Assembly: GCA_919901855.1 (NCBI GenBank)
Contig: CAKKQC010000030.1
Coordinates: 21,212 to 85,211 of the forward strand
Length of the DNA stretch: 64,000 nucleotides
Direction: 5' to 3'
From: a bacterium
Lineage (GTDB): Bacteria; Oederibacteriota; CAKKQC01
Positions 35,197-46,425 of this stretch are shown here, one piece after another. Position numbers and translations under genes: made by a program. Numbering within the stretch: the stretch's first letter is position 1; the number at the start of each line of letters is the position of its first letter. The notes under the pieces are model-generated. The model searched no databases. It was given only the letters and a program-made list of their open reading frames with translations, and was not told the origin of the DNA.

Positions 35197-35622
35197 CTAC
35201 TTCTTCGCGGGACCCTGGCCGGCGGGCGCCTTGCCGTCCAGCCAGCCGAGAATCGCGGCCCGGTCGTCCGCCGTCAGCTTCGCGCTCCACTTGAAGAGCC
35301 GGTACATGAACGGCGGCATGGCGCCCGTCTCCACCTCGTGGCGCAGGTGGCCGAGCCGCTGCTCCAGCGTGTCCGCGCTGTTGAACGGGAATCCGCCGGT
35401 CATGTCGAAGGCCTTGCGGGGCCGGGAGAGCTTGGCCTCTTTCCCGGGTGTCGCCGCATGGCAGGGGAAGCACTTGGCCTCCAGGATCGGCCCCACTGCC
35501 GCGGGATAGGCGGCCTTGAGGGCCTTGACCGCTTTCGGCTTTAGGGGTGCGGGTGTCGTGTCGGCGGGCTTGTCGGCCGCCATGGCGATGGATGCAATGA
35601 GAAGGACCAGCATTGGTTTCAT
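35197..35622 (-). CDS. Periplasmic haem-binding (cytochrome c-like) protein
   Basis: The 141-residue protein has a signal peptide (MKPMLVLLIASIAMAA) and one C-x-x-C-H haem site (KCFPCHAATPG). AMPPFMYRLFKWSAKLTADDRAAILGWLDGK follows in two adjacent helices, which is the haem_bd family arrangement with a distal Met candidate in MPP. It likely carries electrons or senses redox state in the periplasm. TACAAT lies 6 nt before ATG 35622. No oxidase genes are next to it. Confidence 0.82.
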   Translation of the reverse strand: MKPMLVLLIASIAMAADKPADTTPAPLKPKAVKALKAAYPAAVGPILEAKCFPCHAATPGKEAKLSRPRKAFDMTGGFPFNSADTLEQRLGHLRHEVETGAMPPFMYRLFKWSAKLTADDRAAILGWLDGKAPAGQGPAKK

Positions 35623-35628
35623 GAGCTA

Positions 35629-35634
35629 ATTGTA
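35629..35634 (-). promoter_or_regulatory. Putative -10 element (TACAAT) of a leaderless start
   Basis: On the minus strand TACAAT ends 6 nt before ATG 35622. Confidence 0.5.
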
Positions 35635-35720
35635 ACCTGACGGCTCCCTCGCGAGTGGCGGACTGAAACAACCAGCCGGGACAGCCGGTTATAGCGTACA
35701 AACGGGGGGAGGCAGACACC

Positions 35721-36005
35721 ATGAAGACGAAACACAACGGCGCTGGCGGGACGACTGTGGCGCTGCCCGGCTGGACCAGGACGCCGGACGGGCTGACCAA
35801 GACCTTCGTCCAGCCCAACTTCCGGGCGGCAGTCGCGCTCGTGAACTGGATCGCGGAGCTGGCGGAAGCGATGGACCACCATCCGGATATCCGCCTCCAC
35901 GACTACAAGCGGCTGACCGTGACGATCATCACCCACAGCCCGCGGGCGATCACGGAAAAGGACTACGAGCTGGCGGAACGTATCGAGCATCTGGGCTCAG
36001 CCTGA
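35721..36005 (+). CDS. 4a-hydroxytetrahydrobiopterin dehydratase (PCD/DCoH)
   Basis: This 94-residue protein is typical of the pterin-4a-carbinolamine dehydratase fold: GWTRTPDGLTKTF, FRAAVALVNWIAELAEAMDHHPDIRLHDYKRLTV read in pieces, and ITEKDYELAERIE. The HHPD motif and the later H provide the catalytic histidines. It recycles 4a-hydroxytetrahydrobiopterin in the cytoplasm, although no pterin-dependent hydroxylase is nearby. A purine-rich GGGGGGAGG sits 8 nt before ATG 35721, a conventional ribosome-binding site. Confidence 0.93.
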   Translation: MKTKHNGAGGTTVALPGWTRTPDGLTKTFVQPNFRAAVALVNWIAELAEAMDHHPDIRLHDYKRLTVTIITHSPRAITEKDYELAERIEHLGSA

Positions 36006-36032
36006 CCTCCCGCGACGGGAGGCCGCCACCGG

Positions 36033-37130
36033 TCAAGGCTGGACGCGCTCCCAGTCCCGGAAGAGGCGGCCCCATTTCGTCTTGAGGGCGCGGCGCGCGC
36101 GCCAGTAGCCGACGAGCGTGTACCAGAAGACGTCGTGGTACAGGATCGACGCCACGTACGACCACGGAACGATGATGGTGCGCAGGAGCAGCTTCTCGAA
36201 CCGGTGGAGCGGCCCCCAGTAGATGAGCTTCTGGCCGCGGGACGCGAACGTGTCCCCGCGGCGGAAGCCCCAGTTCACGCCCGCGATGTCCTCCCCCACG
36301 ACCTCGATCTCCCGGGGGTCGCCCACGCCCAGCCCCGCCTCGTGCGCGAGCCGGATGAACTTGAGGGAGAGCGGATCGAAACCCATGATTTTGGCCGCGA
36401 TGGCGTCGATCGCGACCTGGTCGGCGCTCGCGAGGATCAGGTCCTTCTCGTGCCAGCGCATGGCGCGCGGTCCCGCGCCGTCGCCTGCGAAGGTCCCGTC
36501 CATGACCGCGAAGACGCCCGGGTGGATCTCCTTCTGGATCGCGAGCAGGTCCACGAGCGTCTCGTGGATGACCGAATGCGTCCAGTGCCGCTTCTCGAAG
36601 AGGAGCCCGCCGAACGCGTTCTTCATCGCGCCCGTGATCCCGGTGAAGACGTGCGTCTTCATCGTCGGCAGGTGGATGATGTTCGCCCCGATCAGGCGCT
36701 TGGGGATCATGAGCCCCTCCGGGAACATGCCGCCCAGGACGCGCATCTTCGCCTTTGGCTCGTATCGGACCCACTCCTCCCCCGGCTCGTACAGGTGAAC
36801 GTCCGCGATCCCCATCCTTTCGGTCACGATCCGGTGCTTGTTCAGCCTTTCGCCCAGCCGGGCCGAGACCACGACCGTCCGGTTGTGCGCCGCGACCAGG
36901 GACTCCCGCGGATACCCGGCCCCGAGGAGGGCCTGCGCGACGCCCGCCAGTTGCCACGGGGTCGTGTTGCACGCCGGGTACCAGAAGTGCCAAGTGATGT
37001 TCACCTTGAGGATGACGGGCGAGCCCTTCGGCAGCGCGCGCTCGAACCCCGCGAGCGTCATCGCCCGGCCGACGTCGGCGAGGACGGTCTCGGGGGTGGC
37101 GCGGACGACGGCGACGGTCGCGCGGGCCAT
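36033..37130 (-). CDS. DUF362 domain protein
   Basis: The 365-residue protein carries the DUF362 signature: VILKVNITWHFWYPACNTTPW, ANIIHLPTMKTHVFTGITGAMKNAFGGLL (in pieces), FAVMDGTFAGDGAGPR and ADQVAIDAIAAKIMGFDP. The usual C-terminal 4Fe-4S ferredoxin module is absent; instead the C-terminus has a hydrophobic amphipathic stretch (LLLRTIIVPWSYVASILYHDVFWYTLVGYW) that may sit on the membrane. The function of DUF362 is not established. It starts 4 nt after the stop of the DPPR-synthase-like gene, so the two are probably one transcript. Confidence 0.85.
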   Translation of the reverse strand: MARATVAVVRATPETVLADVGRAMTLAGFERALPKGSPVILKVNITWHFWYPACNTTPWQLAGVAQALLGAGYPRESLVAAHNRTVVVSARLGERLNKHRIVTERMGIADVHLYEPGEEWVRYEPKAKMRVLGGMFPEGLMIPKRLIGANIIHLPTMKTHVFTGITGAMKNAFGGLLFEKRHWTHSVIHETLVDLLAIQKEIHPGVFAVMDGTFAGDGAGPRAMRWHEKDLILASADQVAIDAIAAKIMGFDPLSLKFIRLAHEAGLGVGDPREIEVVGEDIAGVNWGFRRGDTFASRGQKLIYWGPLHRFEKLLLRTIIVPWSYVASILYHDVFWYTLVGYWRARRALKTKWGRLFRDWERVQP

Positions 37131-37134
37131 GAGG

Positions 37135-38004
37135 TTACCGGACGGCCAGGAGCACGGCGAGCACGTACAGGAGGACCGTCCAGCGGATGGGCGCGTCCCG
37201 GACCAGCAGGGCCTCGGGCTCGCCCCCCAGGTCGCGCCGGTATATGAGATGGAGGTAGCGGAAGAGCCCGAACCCGACGAACAGGCTCGTGAGCGGCATC
37301 AGGTGCGACGGGAACTTGCGCGTTGTCTGCTCCGAGAACGTGTACAGGACGTAGGCCATGAGCGTGCACGAAGCCGTGACCGCGATCATCTGGTCGACCA
37401 GCGCCAGCGTGTACTCGCCGAGGACGGGCCGCTGGGCCGCGGGAGTCTTCGCCTGCAGGAGTTCGTGCCGGCGCTTGGCGACGGCGAGAAACAGGGCGAG
37501 CAGCATGGTGCAGATCAGGAGCCACGGCGAGATCTCGACCTCGATGGCGAGCCCGCCCGCGGCGGCCCGGAGCACGAACCCGAAAGCGACGACGAGGACG
37601 TCGAGGACGACGACGCGCTTGAGGAACAGGGAGTAGGCGGCGCCGAGCCCGAGATACCCGATCAGGCACTCGTGCGCGGCCGCGGGCAGGTTCCACGCCG
37701 CCGCGAAGGCGCCGAGCGCGAGGCTGAGCGAGAGCGCCAGGGCGGCGGCGGGCGACACGGCGCCCGACGCCACGGGCCGCAGCCGCTTGCGCGGGTGCCG
37801 CCGGTCGGCCGCGCGGTCGAGACAATCGTTGAGGGCGTAGAGGGCGGAGGAGGCGAGGCAGAACGCCGCGAACATGGCGACCGCGCGGAGGGCCTCCCCC
37901 GGCTCCGCGTACCGGCGCGCGAACAGGAGCGCGGCGAAGACGAGCAGGTTCTTCGTCCACTGGAGCGGACGCAGGAGGGCTATCAGCGAAACGGCCCGGG
38001 ACAT
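37135..38004 (-). CDS. Decaprenyl-phosphate phosphoribosyltransferase-like UbiA prenyltransferase
   Basis: The 289-residue protein with about eight to nine membrane segments has LRPLQWTKNLLVFAALLF and NDCLDRAADRRHPRKRLRPVASG, where N-D-x-x-D-x-x-x-D binds magnesium/diphosphate. The HP-x-KR-x-RPVASG ending is what separates DPPR synthases from other UbiA members. The enzyme would transfer 5-phosphoribose from PRPP to polyprenyl phosphate at the inner membrane, a first step to polyprenyl-phosphate pentose donors. TAGACT lies 6 nt before ATG 38004. GT-C enzymes elsewhere in the window could use such donors, which is an inference. Confidence 0.87.
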   Translation of the reverse strand: MSRAVSLIALLRPLQWTKNLLVFAALLFARRYAEPGEALRAVAMFAAFCLASSALYALNDCLDRAADRRHPRKRLRPVASGAVSPAAALALSLSLALGAFAAAWNLPAAAHECLIGYLGLGAAYSLFLKRVVVLDVLVVAFGFVLRAAAGGLAIEVEISPWLLICTMLLALFLAVAKRRHELLQAKTPAAQRPVLGEYTLALVDQMIAVTASCTLMAYVLYTFSEQTTRKFPSHLMPLTSLFVGFGLFRYLHLIYRRDLGGEPEALLVRDAPIRWTVLLYVLAVLLAVR

Positions 38005-38010
38005 ATGGCC

Positions 38011-38016
38011 AGTCTA
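38011..38016 (-). promoter_or_regulatory. Putative -10 element (TAGACT) of a leaderless start
   Basis: On the minus strand TAGACT ends 6 nt before ATG 38004, divergent from TAGAAT at 38032-38037. Confidence 0.5.
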
Positions 38017-38031
38017 TCACCCGTCGTGCGG

Positions 38032-38037
38032 TAGAAT
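38032..38037 (+). promoter_or_regulatory. Putative -10 element (TAGAAT) of a leaderless start
   Basis: TAGAAT ends 8 nt before ATG 38046. Confidence 0.5.
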
Positions 38038-38045
38038 GGGGCACC

Positions 38046-39731
38046 ATGACGAACCTACTCGCGCTCTGTCTCGCCTGCACCACCGCAGCCGCGGCCGACC
38101 TTACCCCTCCGAGCCGCGTCACCGCCGTCGTCGTCTACGCCGACCGCGCGCTCGTGACCCGGACGGTCAAGGTCCAGGTCGAGGCCGGGGAATCCTCCGT
38201 CCTCCTCACCAACCTCCCGGCCACGCTCGTCGAGGACTCGCTCTCGGCGTCGGTCAAGTCCGGCCCCGCCCGGCTGGGCGGGATCGAGCTCCGCCGGACC
38301 TTCCGGCCCGAGTCCTCGGACGGGCGCGTCCGGGCGCTCGAGCGCGAGATCGAGAAGCTCCAGGACCAGCAGACCGAGCTCATGAGCCGGATCGAGGTGG
38401 ACAAGAAGGCGCTCGACTTCGCGGACCGCCTCCAGGCGCTCGAGGCCGAGAAGGCGGGCCGGGACGCGGGATCCCGTCCGCTCAACCCCGCCGAGTGGGA
38501 GGCCGCGGTCAAGTACCTGTCCTCCCTGCGCTCCACCCGGATGGCCGCGATCCTGAAGACGTCCGCGGATCTGCGCGAACTCCAGCGCACGCTCGAGGCG
38601 AAGAAGCGCGAACTGGACCTGATCCGGAGCGGCGGCGGGCGGGAGACGCGCACGGCGGCCCTGCTCCTGACCGCCAGGGACGGCGGCGAATCCTCCATCG
38701 AGGTCCGCTACGTCGTGCCGGGCGCGGGCTGGCAGCCCGCCTACGACGCGCGGGGCGACGTACAGAAGAAGGAAGTCGAGCTCACGTTCTTCGGGCTCGT
38801 GACCCAGCAGACGGGCGAGGCGTGGGAGGACGTGGACCTCGCGCTCTCGACGGCGCGGCCGAGCCTCGGGGCGTCGATGCCCGAGCTGCCGCCCGTCTTC
38901 CTCTCGTCCGCCGGGTTCGCGTACCGCCCCCAGGTCCGGGCCAAGGCGCCCCGCGGCGGCGCCAAGATGATGTCGGCGATGCCCGCGGCCGCCCCGGCGG
39001 CCCGCGATGCCGGCTACGAAGCGGTCGCGGCCCCGGAGCCGGAGCAGGGCGGCTGGGAGACCTCCGAGGTCGAGTCGTCGGGCGTGAGCGCGCTCTACAA
39101 GCTCCCGCGCCGGCAGACGGTCGCCTCGGGGGACACGGCGCGGCGGGTCACGATCGACGTCGTCAAGCTGCCCGCGGCGCTCACCTACGAGACCACCCCC
39201 AAGATGGCGCCGCTCGCGTTCCTGCGCGCGCTGTGCAAGAACAACACGGCGGCCCCCTTTCTCGCGGGCGCCGTGAACGCGTTCCTCGCCGGGGACTTCC
39301 TGGGCCAGTCGCGGATCGAGACGACCGCGCCGGGGCAGGAGCTTCCGCTCCAGCTCGGGGCGGACGAGCGGATCAAGGTGAAGCGCGACCGGCTCGTGGA
39401 GAAGACCAAGGAGAGCTGGTGGGGCAAGAAGCTCGTCCTCACCCAGTCGTTCCGGCTCACGATCGAGAACTTCACGGGCGCCCGGCAAACGGTGACCGTC
39501 ATCGACCAGATCCCGGTGAGCCAGGAGTCGGGCATCGAGGTGCGCGCGTTCAAGTCCGAGCCCGACCCGGCCGAGAAGCGGGAGGAGAAGGGCGAGCTGC
39601 GGTGGAAGCTCGACCTCGGGGCCGGGGAGAAGCGCGTGATCGAGTTCGGCTACGAGGTCGTCTTCCCCGAGGCGCTCGCGGCCCAGCCCGCGGTGCGCGA
39701 GCTGATCCTCCGCCGGTCGGCGTCGTTCTAG
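38046..39731 (+). CDS. MuiA-like DUF4139 protein, second paralogue
   Basis: The 561-residue protein has a short signal peptide (MTNLLALCLACTTAAAA), an N-terminal DUF4140-type region (VTAVVVYADRALVTRTVKV, LTNLPATLVEDSLSA) and a strong coiled coil at about 98-195. The DUF4139 core contains VRYVVPGAGWQPAYDARG, TQQTGEAWEDVDLALSTARP, FLAGDFLGQSRIETTAPGQ and VIEFGYEVVFPE. It resembles the protein at 31262-32932 in order and motifs but is clearly diverged. It is exported to the periplasm or outer membrane; the function is unknown. The kinase/pyrophosphorylase fusion gene follows 13 nt downstream. Confidence 0.85.
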   Translation: MTNLLALCLACTTAAAADLTPPSRVTAVVVYADRALVTRTVKVQVEAGESSVLLTNLPATLVEDSLSASVKSGPARLGGIELRRTFRPESSDGRVRALEREIEKLQDQQTELMSRIEVDKKALDFADRLQALEAEKAGRDAGSRPLNPAEWEAAVKYLSSLRSTRMAAILKTSADLRELQRTLEAKKRELDLIRSGGGRETRTAALLLTARDGGESSIEVRYVVPGAGWQPAYDARGDVQKKEVELTFFGLVTQQTGEAWEDVDLALSTARPSLGASMPELPPVFLSSAGFAYRPQVRAKAPRGGAKMMSAMPAAAPAARDAGYEAVAAPEPEQGGWETSEVESSGVSALYKLPRRQTVASGDTARRVTIDVVKLPAALTYETTPKMAPLAFLRALCKNNTAAPFLAGAVNAFLAGDFLGQSRIETTAPGQELPLQLGADERIKVKRDRLVEKTKESWWGKKLVLTQSFRLTIENFTGARQTVTVIDQIPVSQESGIEVRAFKSEPDPAEKREEKGELRWKLDLGAGEKRVIEFGYEVVFPEALAAQPAVRELILRRSASF

Positions 39732-39744
39732 AGCCGGCCCGCTG

Positions 39745-43008
<3,264 letters not shown>

Positions 43009-43077
43009 TCATGCATGTCGACATGATCATCGAGGGAAAGCGGCCGGCGAAAGTGCCCGCCCTCGTGGCGGAAGGGG

Positions 43078-43083
43078 TACAAT
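43078..43083 (+). promoter_or_regulatory. Putative -10 element (TACAAT) of a leaderless start
   Basis: TACAAT ends 9 nt before ATG 43093. Confidence 0.45.
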
Positions 43084-43092
43084 AACTTCGGG

Positions 43093-43338
43093 ATGAGTTT
43101 CCAGCACCTGACGGCGGAGAGTCACCGGGAATTGGGCAAGCTCCTCACGGGGGCCGCCAAAGCGGTCTTCGTGGCGAGCATGATCGCCCTCTTCTATCCG
43201 GGCACGACCGAGGTCAGGCCGTACGGCTGGATCGCCGCCGGCGCCGGGGCATCAATCCTGCTGGGGTGGATCGGGATTGCCCTGATCGAGCGGGCGAGCA
43301 AGCAGGACCGGAAACGGTCCGGCGGGAGGGCAGACTGA
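43093..43338 (+). CDS. Small two-segment membrane protein
   Basis: The 81-residue protein has two hydrophobic segments, about 20-36 (GAAKAVFVASMIALFY) and 45-65 (GWIAAGAGASILLGWIGIAL), with a positively charged C-terminus. It shows no recognised family motif. Its stop overlaps the next start by one base (TGATG), and both genes lie between two repeats of the preceding gene's 3' end, so they look like one inserted cassette. Confidence 0.6.
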   Translation: MSFQHLTAESHRELGKLLTGAAKAVFVASMIALFYPGTTEVRPYGWIAAGAGASILLGWIGIALIERASKQDRKRSGGRAD

Positions 43339-43457
43339 TGGAAGGTGTCATGAAAGGTGTCGTGCTGATGGCGGCGATGGTGTTGGCGGCCTTCGGCATC
43401 GCGTACGTCATCGACAAATTGATCCCCATGAAGCGCGGAGGCAAGGCCGCCCGCTAA
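43338..43457 (+). CDS. Tiny single-segment membrane protein
   Basis: The 39-residue protein is one hydrophobic helix (VVLMAAMVLAAFGIAYVID) with a basic tail (KRGGKAAR). Translational coupling through TGATG to the upstream membrane protein supports it as real. The function is unknown; a paired membrane-peptide role is a guess. Confidence 0.5.
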   Translation: MEGVMKGVVLMAAMVLAAFGIAYVIDKLIPMKRGGKAAR

Positions 43458-43483
43458 CGGCGATCTTGCCCCGCCCCCCCCCC

Positions 43484-43518
43484 ACATCGCGAGCAAGTGC
43501 CGGTTTACCCACTGATCA
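43484..43518 (+). repeat. Direct repeat, copy B (remnant of an ASKCRFTH gene end)
   Basis: It reads IASKCRFTH-stop with no attached gene. It closes the segment holding the two small membrane protein genes and overlaps the HigA-like remnant's stop on the other strand. Confidence 0.65.
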
Positions 43519-43701
43519 GGCCCCGACAAGTTTCAGGTGGGCGGCGGCTTCGTGGAGATCCCACGCCGCCTGCAGGTGCATCCAGAACTGCGGCGTGGTC
43601 TTGAACTGACGGGACAGGAGCCACGCGGCGGTGCGGTGGAAGCCGTCGGCGAACTCGACCGTGGGCGCCCAGCCGAGGGTGCGCTCGATGAGCCCCGGGT
43701 T
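43516..43701 (-). pseudogene. Chimeric remnant: SDR fragment fused to a HigA-like antitoxin C-terminus
   Basis: Bases 43617-43701 are a copy of 44579-44663 (one mismatch in 85), encoding the SDR stretch GLIERTLGWAPTVEFADGFH and TAAWL. In the same frame it continues into LSRQFKTTPQFWMHLQAAW and DLHEAAAHLKLVGA-stop, which matches the C-terminal end of HigA-type XRE antitoxins (T-T-P-x-F-W-x-x-L-Q). A TAG lies just upstream of the SDR part and there is no start, so it is a scar of recombination rather than a gene. Confidence 0.65.
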
Positions 43702-43751
43702 GGGCTACGCGGGACGCCCTAGACGTTCGCCAAGGATCAGCAGGTCGTCCA

Positions 43752-44300
43752 TCACCCAACTGGGAAAATCGACGAGACCGATAACGTGAGAGCCGGCAAG
43801 AGCGGGGAGGTCATGGAGTCACCAAACTCGTAGAGTGCCGGACAGCCGTAGATTCCGGCGTCGAGCAGAAAGACTTCTACAGTCCTGTCCTTGGGATCCA
43901 CGATCCAGTATTCGGGGACCCCGTTGCGGGCGTATAGGTCGCGCTTGACGAACCGATCACGCTCAGGACGATCTGGAGACAAGACCTCAATCAGCAAATC
44001 CGGGACTCCACGGATCCGATCCTGGATAATGCCGAGGTTCGCCTTCCGTATAAAGACGATGTCCGGTTGCACGAGATCCCCCGACGGCAGAAACACGTCG
44101 AGAGGCGAAACCAGGACCTTTCCCAGCCCTCGTTCAGAAACGAACTGGCGCAGTAGGGTGACAAGCCCGGTGACGATGTCTTGATGTTCGGGAGGCGGTG
44201 CCGGTGTCATCAGCAATTCACCCCCGATCAACTCCGCCAGCGCATTCTCGGGGAGCTTCATGTAGTCCTCGATGGTCTTGCGAGCTTTGAGTTTTAACAT
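43752..44300 (-). CDS. Uma2/DUF820-family PDDEXK endonuclease-like protein
   Basis: This 182-residue protein has the family layout: ENALAELIGGELLMTPAPPPEHQ, then QPDIVFI (D80), DLLIEVLSPDRPERDRFVKRDLY (E105) and ARNGVPEYWIVDP. Uma2 proteins are abundant in cyanobacteria and planctomycetes and are predicted endonucleases of unknown role. AAGGGGAG precedes ATG 44300. It sits in the accessory patchwork between the kinase fusion and the glycan operon. Confidence 0.88.
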   Translation of the reverse strand: MLKLKARKTIEDYMKLPENALAELIGGELLMTPAPPPEHQDIVTGLVTLLRQFVSERGLGKVLVSPLDVFLPSGDLVQPDIVFIRKANLGIIQDRIRGVPDLLIEVLSPDRPERDRFVKRDLYARNGVPEYWIVDPKDRTVEVFLLDAGIYGCPALYEFGDSMTSPLLPALTLSVSSIFPVG

Positions 44301-44339
44301 GGTCTTCTCCCCTTGATATTACCCCAAACACCCGGTAAC

Positions 44340-44480
44340 GTGCCGTCGACCATCCTGGTGTCTCCCGACGGCGGAGAAGTTCTTTTGGGCGCGGAGACCC
44401 TCGAAGTCCTCGGGCTGGCCGTTGATCCCCGGCGACGGCGGCTGAAAGCCATCCACTCCGCCACGATCATGGCCGCCTGA
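44340..44480 (+). pseudogene. C-terminal remnant of a clan AA aspartic protease-like protein
   Basis: A 46-codon frame reads GEVLLGAETLEVLGLAVDP and RRRRLKAI. This resembles the C-terminal L-L-G-x-x-x-L-E-x-L-G-L-x-V-D-P signature of small retropepsin-like proteases. The catalytic D-T/S-G-A half is absent upstream, so it is most likely a fragment. A GTG at 44340 could still start a short ORF. Confidence 0.45.
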
Positions 44481-44522
44481 CCCTCACCCTACCCTCTCCC
44501 ACCTGGTGGGAGAGGGTAGGAC

Positions 44523-45491
44523 TCAGCCGGGCTTCGACTGGCGGAAGGAGTAAGAGTCGAGGAGGGCGGGGTTGGAGCGGAGCCACGCGGCGGTGCGGTG
44601 GAAGCCGTCGGCGAACTCGACCGTGGGCGCCCAGCCGAGCGTGCGCTCGATGAGCCCCGGGTTCCCGATCCAGCACGTCGTGTCCCACGACCGGTCGGGC
44701 ATACTGCCCCACTGCGGCTCGGCCTTGATCGCGAACTCCGCGCGCGCGACCTCGACCGCCTGCCGGATCGTGGTCTGGACCCCGGTCGCGACGTTGTACA
44801 CCGCGCCGGGCTCGTGGGGCTCCCGCTCCGCGGCCAGCAGGTACGCCTCGACGAGGTCCCCGATCCAGAGGAAGTCCCGCGCCACGTCCGGGTTCACGAG
44901 CGGCGGCAGTTCCCCCCTGATCCCCTTCACGATCAGCGTCGGCACGAGACGATTGGGCTCCTCCCACGGCCCGTAGGCCGAGTACGGGCGCAGGGTCACG
45001 ATCCTGGTCCTGGCCGCCCCAGCCGCTTGCCGGCAGTGGACGGTGGCCGCCACCTTGGCCGTCGCGTAGGGGCTGTTCGGCACCGGCGTCTCGGACTCCT
45101 CCGGCGCGTGGTCCTGGTACCCGTACTCGGAGGAAGAGCCGGTGTTCACGAAACTATCGGCGCCGGTTTCGATACAGGCGTTAAGCAGGTTCACGGTCCC
45201 GGACACCAATGTTTCCGCGATCCGGGCCGGATCGGTCTGCCACGAGTAGCCGCCCCACGCGGCGAGGTGAAAGACGCGCTCCGGATGCGCCGCGCGGACG
45301 GCGTGGCCGGTGGAGTTGGTGTCCCGGAGATCGGCCTCGACGATCCGGATCGCCTCCGAAAGACCGTCAAGCCGCCAGCGGTCGGAGCCCGGGCGGACGA
45401 GGGCCGTGACCTCGTGGCCGTCCTCGGCCAGGCGCCGGACGAGGTTCGCCCCGACGAACCCGGCGGCGCCCGAGACGAGGACCCGGCTCAT
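44523..45491 (-). CDS. NAD-dependent epimerase/dehydratase (SDR)
   Basis: The 322-residue protein has RVLVSGAAGFVGANLVRRL, RVFHLAAWGGYSWQTDP, NTGSSSEYGYQD with the catalytic Ser region, SPYATAKVAAT with Y-x-x-x-K, LRPYSAYGPWEEPNRL and DFLWIGDLVEAYLLA. It is an extended SDR of the GDP-mannose dehydratase/CDP-sugar epimerase type. It is the last gene of the minus-strand operon, 7 nt after the sulfotransferase stop. Its product is probably a nucleotide sugar for the glycan made by this operon. Confidence 0.86.
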   Translation of the reverse strand: MSRVLVSGAAGFVGANLVRRLAEDGHEVTALVRPGSDRWRLDGLSEAIRIVEADLRDTNSTGHAVRAAHPERVFHLAAWGGYSWQTDPARIAETLVSGTVNLLNACIETGADSFVNTGSSSEYGYQDHAPEESETPVPNSPYATAKVAATVHCRQAAGAARTRIVTLRPYSAYGPWEEPNRLVPTLIVKGIRGELPPLVNPDVARDFLWIGDLVEAYLLAAEREPHEPGAVYNVATGVQTTIRQAVEVARAEFAIKAEPQWGSMPDRSWDTTCWIGNPGLIERTLGWAPTVEFADGFHRTAAWLRSNPALLDSYSFRQSKPG

Positions 45492-45498
45492 CGTGCGG

Positions 45499-46425
45499 CT
45501 ACTTGATGAACCGGTTGTACCCGAGCAGCCCGAGGAACGGGGCGGCGCGAGCGCCGACTTCCTCCCGTTCCTCGGCGCCCAGCTCGAGCGCGGTAGCCTT
45601 GTTCGCCGCCGGCGTCGCCCGCCGGATCGTGCCCCACGGCGCGACATTGCTGAGCCGCCGGCCATTCCAGGTCGGGGTCGCCAGCGTGCGCGACGGGCCG
45701 ACGCCGATGGCGCGGCAGAGGCCCCCGAGGACCTTCACGGGATTCGGGAGGATGTCCTCGAGCCGGAGGATGTGGAACCGGCCCGGGAATCTGCTCCGGT
45801 ATTGCAGGGCGAGGTGCTGGTTGAGCGCCCACCCGAGCAGGTACCGGGAGAGCGAGAGCGGCACGGGCCGCTTCTTGTGGTCCGCGTACGCCGACCACGG
45901 GTTTCGGACGACGTGCAGGACGTGGCCCTTCGGGAAATCGTCCAGGATCTTGTCCGCGTCCACGGCCACGATCGGGCTGTACCCGACGTACACGGCTTCC
46001 CGGCCCGAAGCCCGGCGGTTCTTCCACGCCTCGAAGGTAGCGCGGAAAAATACGGCCACGTTGTTCCCCCGCGAGCGGCCCGCGGCGTTGAGGTGCCACT
46101 GGAACCGCGTGCATCGCTCCTCGTCGGAGAAGTCGAACGCCATGTGCCGGAACTTCGAGACGTGGGGCGTGCGCGCGCGCACCTTGCATTCCTCGTCGAT
46201 GATCGACCGGAAATCGCCGATCCCGTCCCCCTCGAGCGGGAAGACGGGCCACCGGTACTTGACCGGGAACATGGAGGTCAGGTGGTCCTGCACCAGCGAG
46301 GTCCCGAGCTGGGACTCGAAGGGGTAGACGAAGAGCTCGGGGTGGCCGTCCAGCAGCCGGTGCGTGGTGTTCCCCCCGTTTTCGTACATCGCCGAGATCA
46401 TGAGCAGCCGGAAGTCCTCGTTCAC
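45499..46425 (-). CDS. PAPS-dependent sulfotransferase-like protein
   Basis: The 308-residue protein has an N-terminal strand-loop (LMISAMYENGGNTTHRLLDGHPEL) at the place of the PAPS 5'-phosphosulfate loop, although the usual P-R-S-G-T/S is replaced by A-M-Y-E-N-G-G-N-T. The 3'-phosphate-binding-like segment is ILDDFPKGHVLHVVRNPWSAYADHKKRP, where R-N-P-W-x-x-x-x-S/D is typical. FHILRLEDILPNP also fits. GTG 46425 overlaps the upstream stop by 4 nt and has GGAGGG 9 nt before it. It probably sulfates a sugar or peptide in the operon's product. Confidence 0.8.
   Translation of the reverse strand: MNEDFRLLMISAMYENGGNTTHRLLDGHPELFVYPFESQLGTSLVQDHLTSMFPVKYRWPVFPLEGDGIGDFRSIIDEECKVRARTPHVSKFRHMAFDFSDEERCTRFQWHLNAAGRSRGNNVAVFFRATFEAWKNRRASGREAVYVGYSPIVAVDADKILDDFPKGHVLHVVRNPWSAYADHKKRPVPLSLSRYLLGWALNQHLALQYRSRFPGRFHILRLEDILPNPVKVLGGLCRAIGVGPSRTLATPTWNGRRLSNVAPWGTIRRATPAANKATALELGAEEREEVGARAAPFLGLLGYNRFIK

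Noticed and set aside
43011..43085. Small plus-strand frame starting MHVDMIIEGKRPAKV after the kinase fusion
   Set aside because: 24 residues, no ribosome-binding site or -10 hexamer and no family resemblance; it could be real but cannot be supported.
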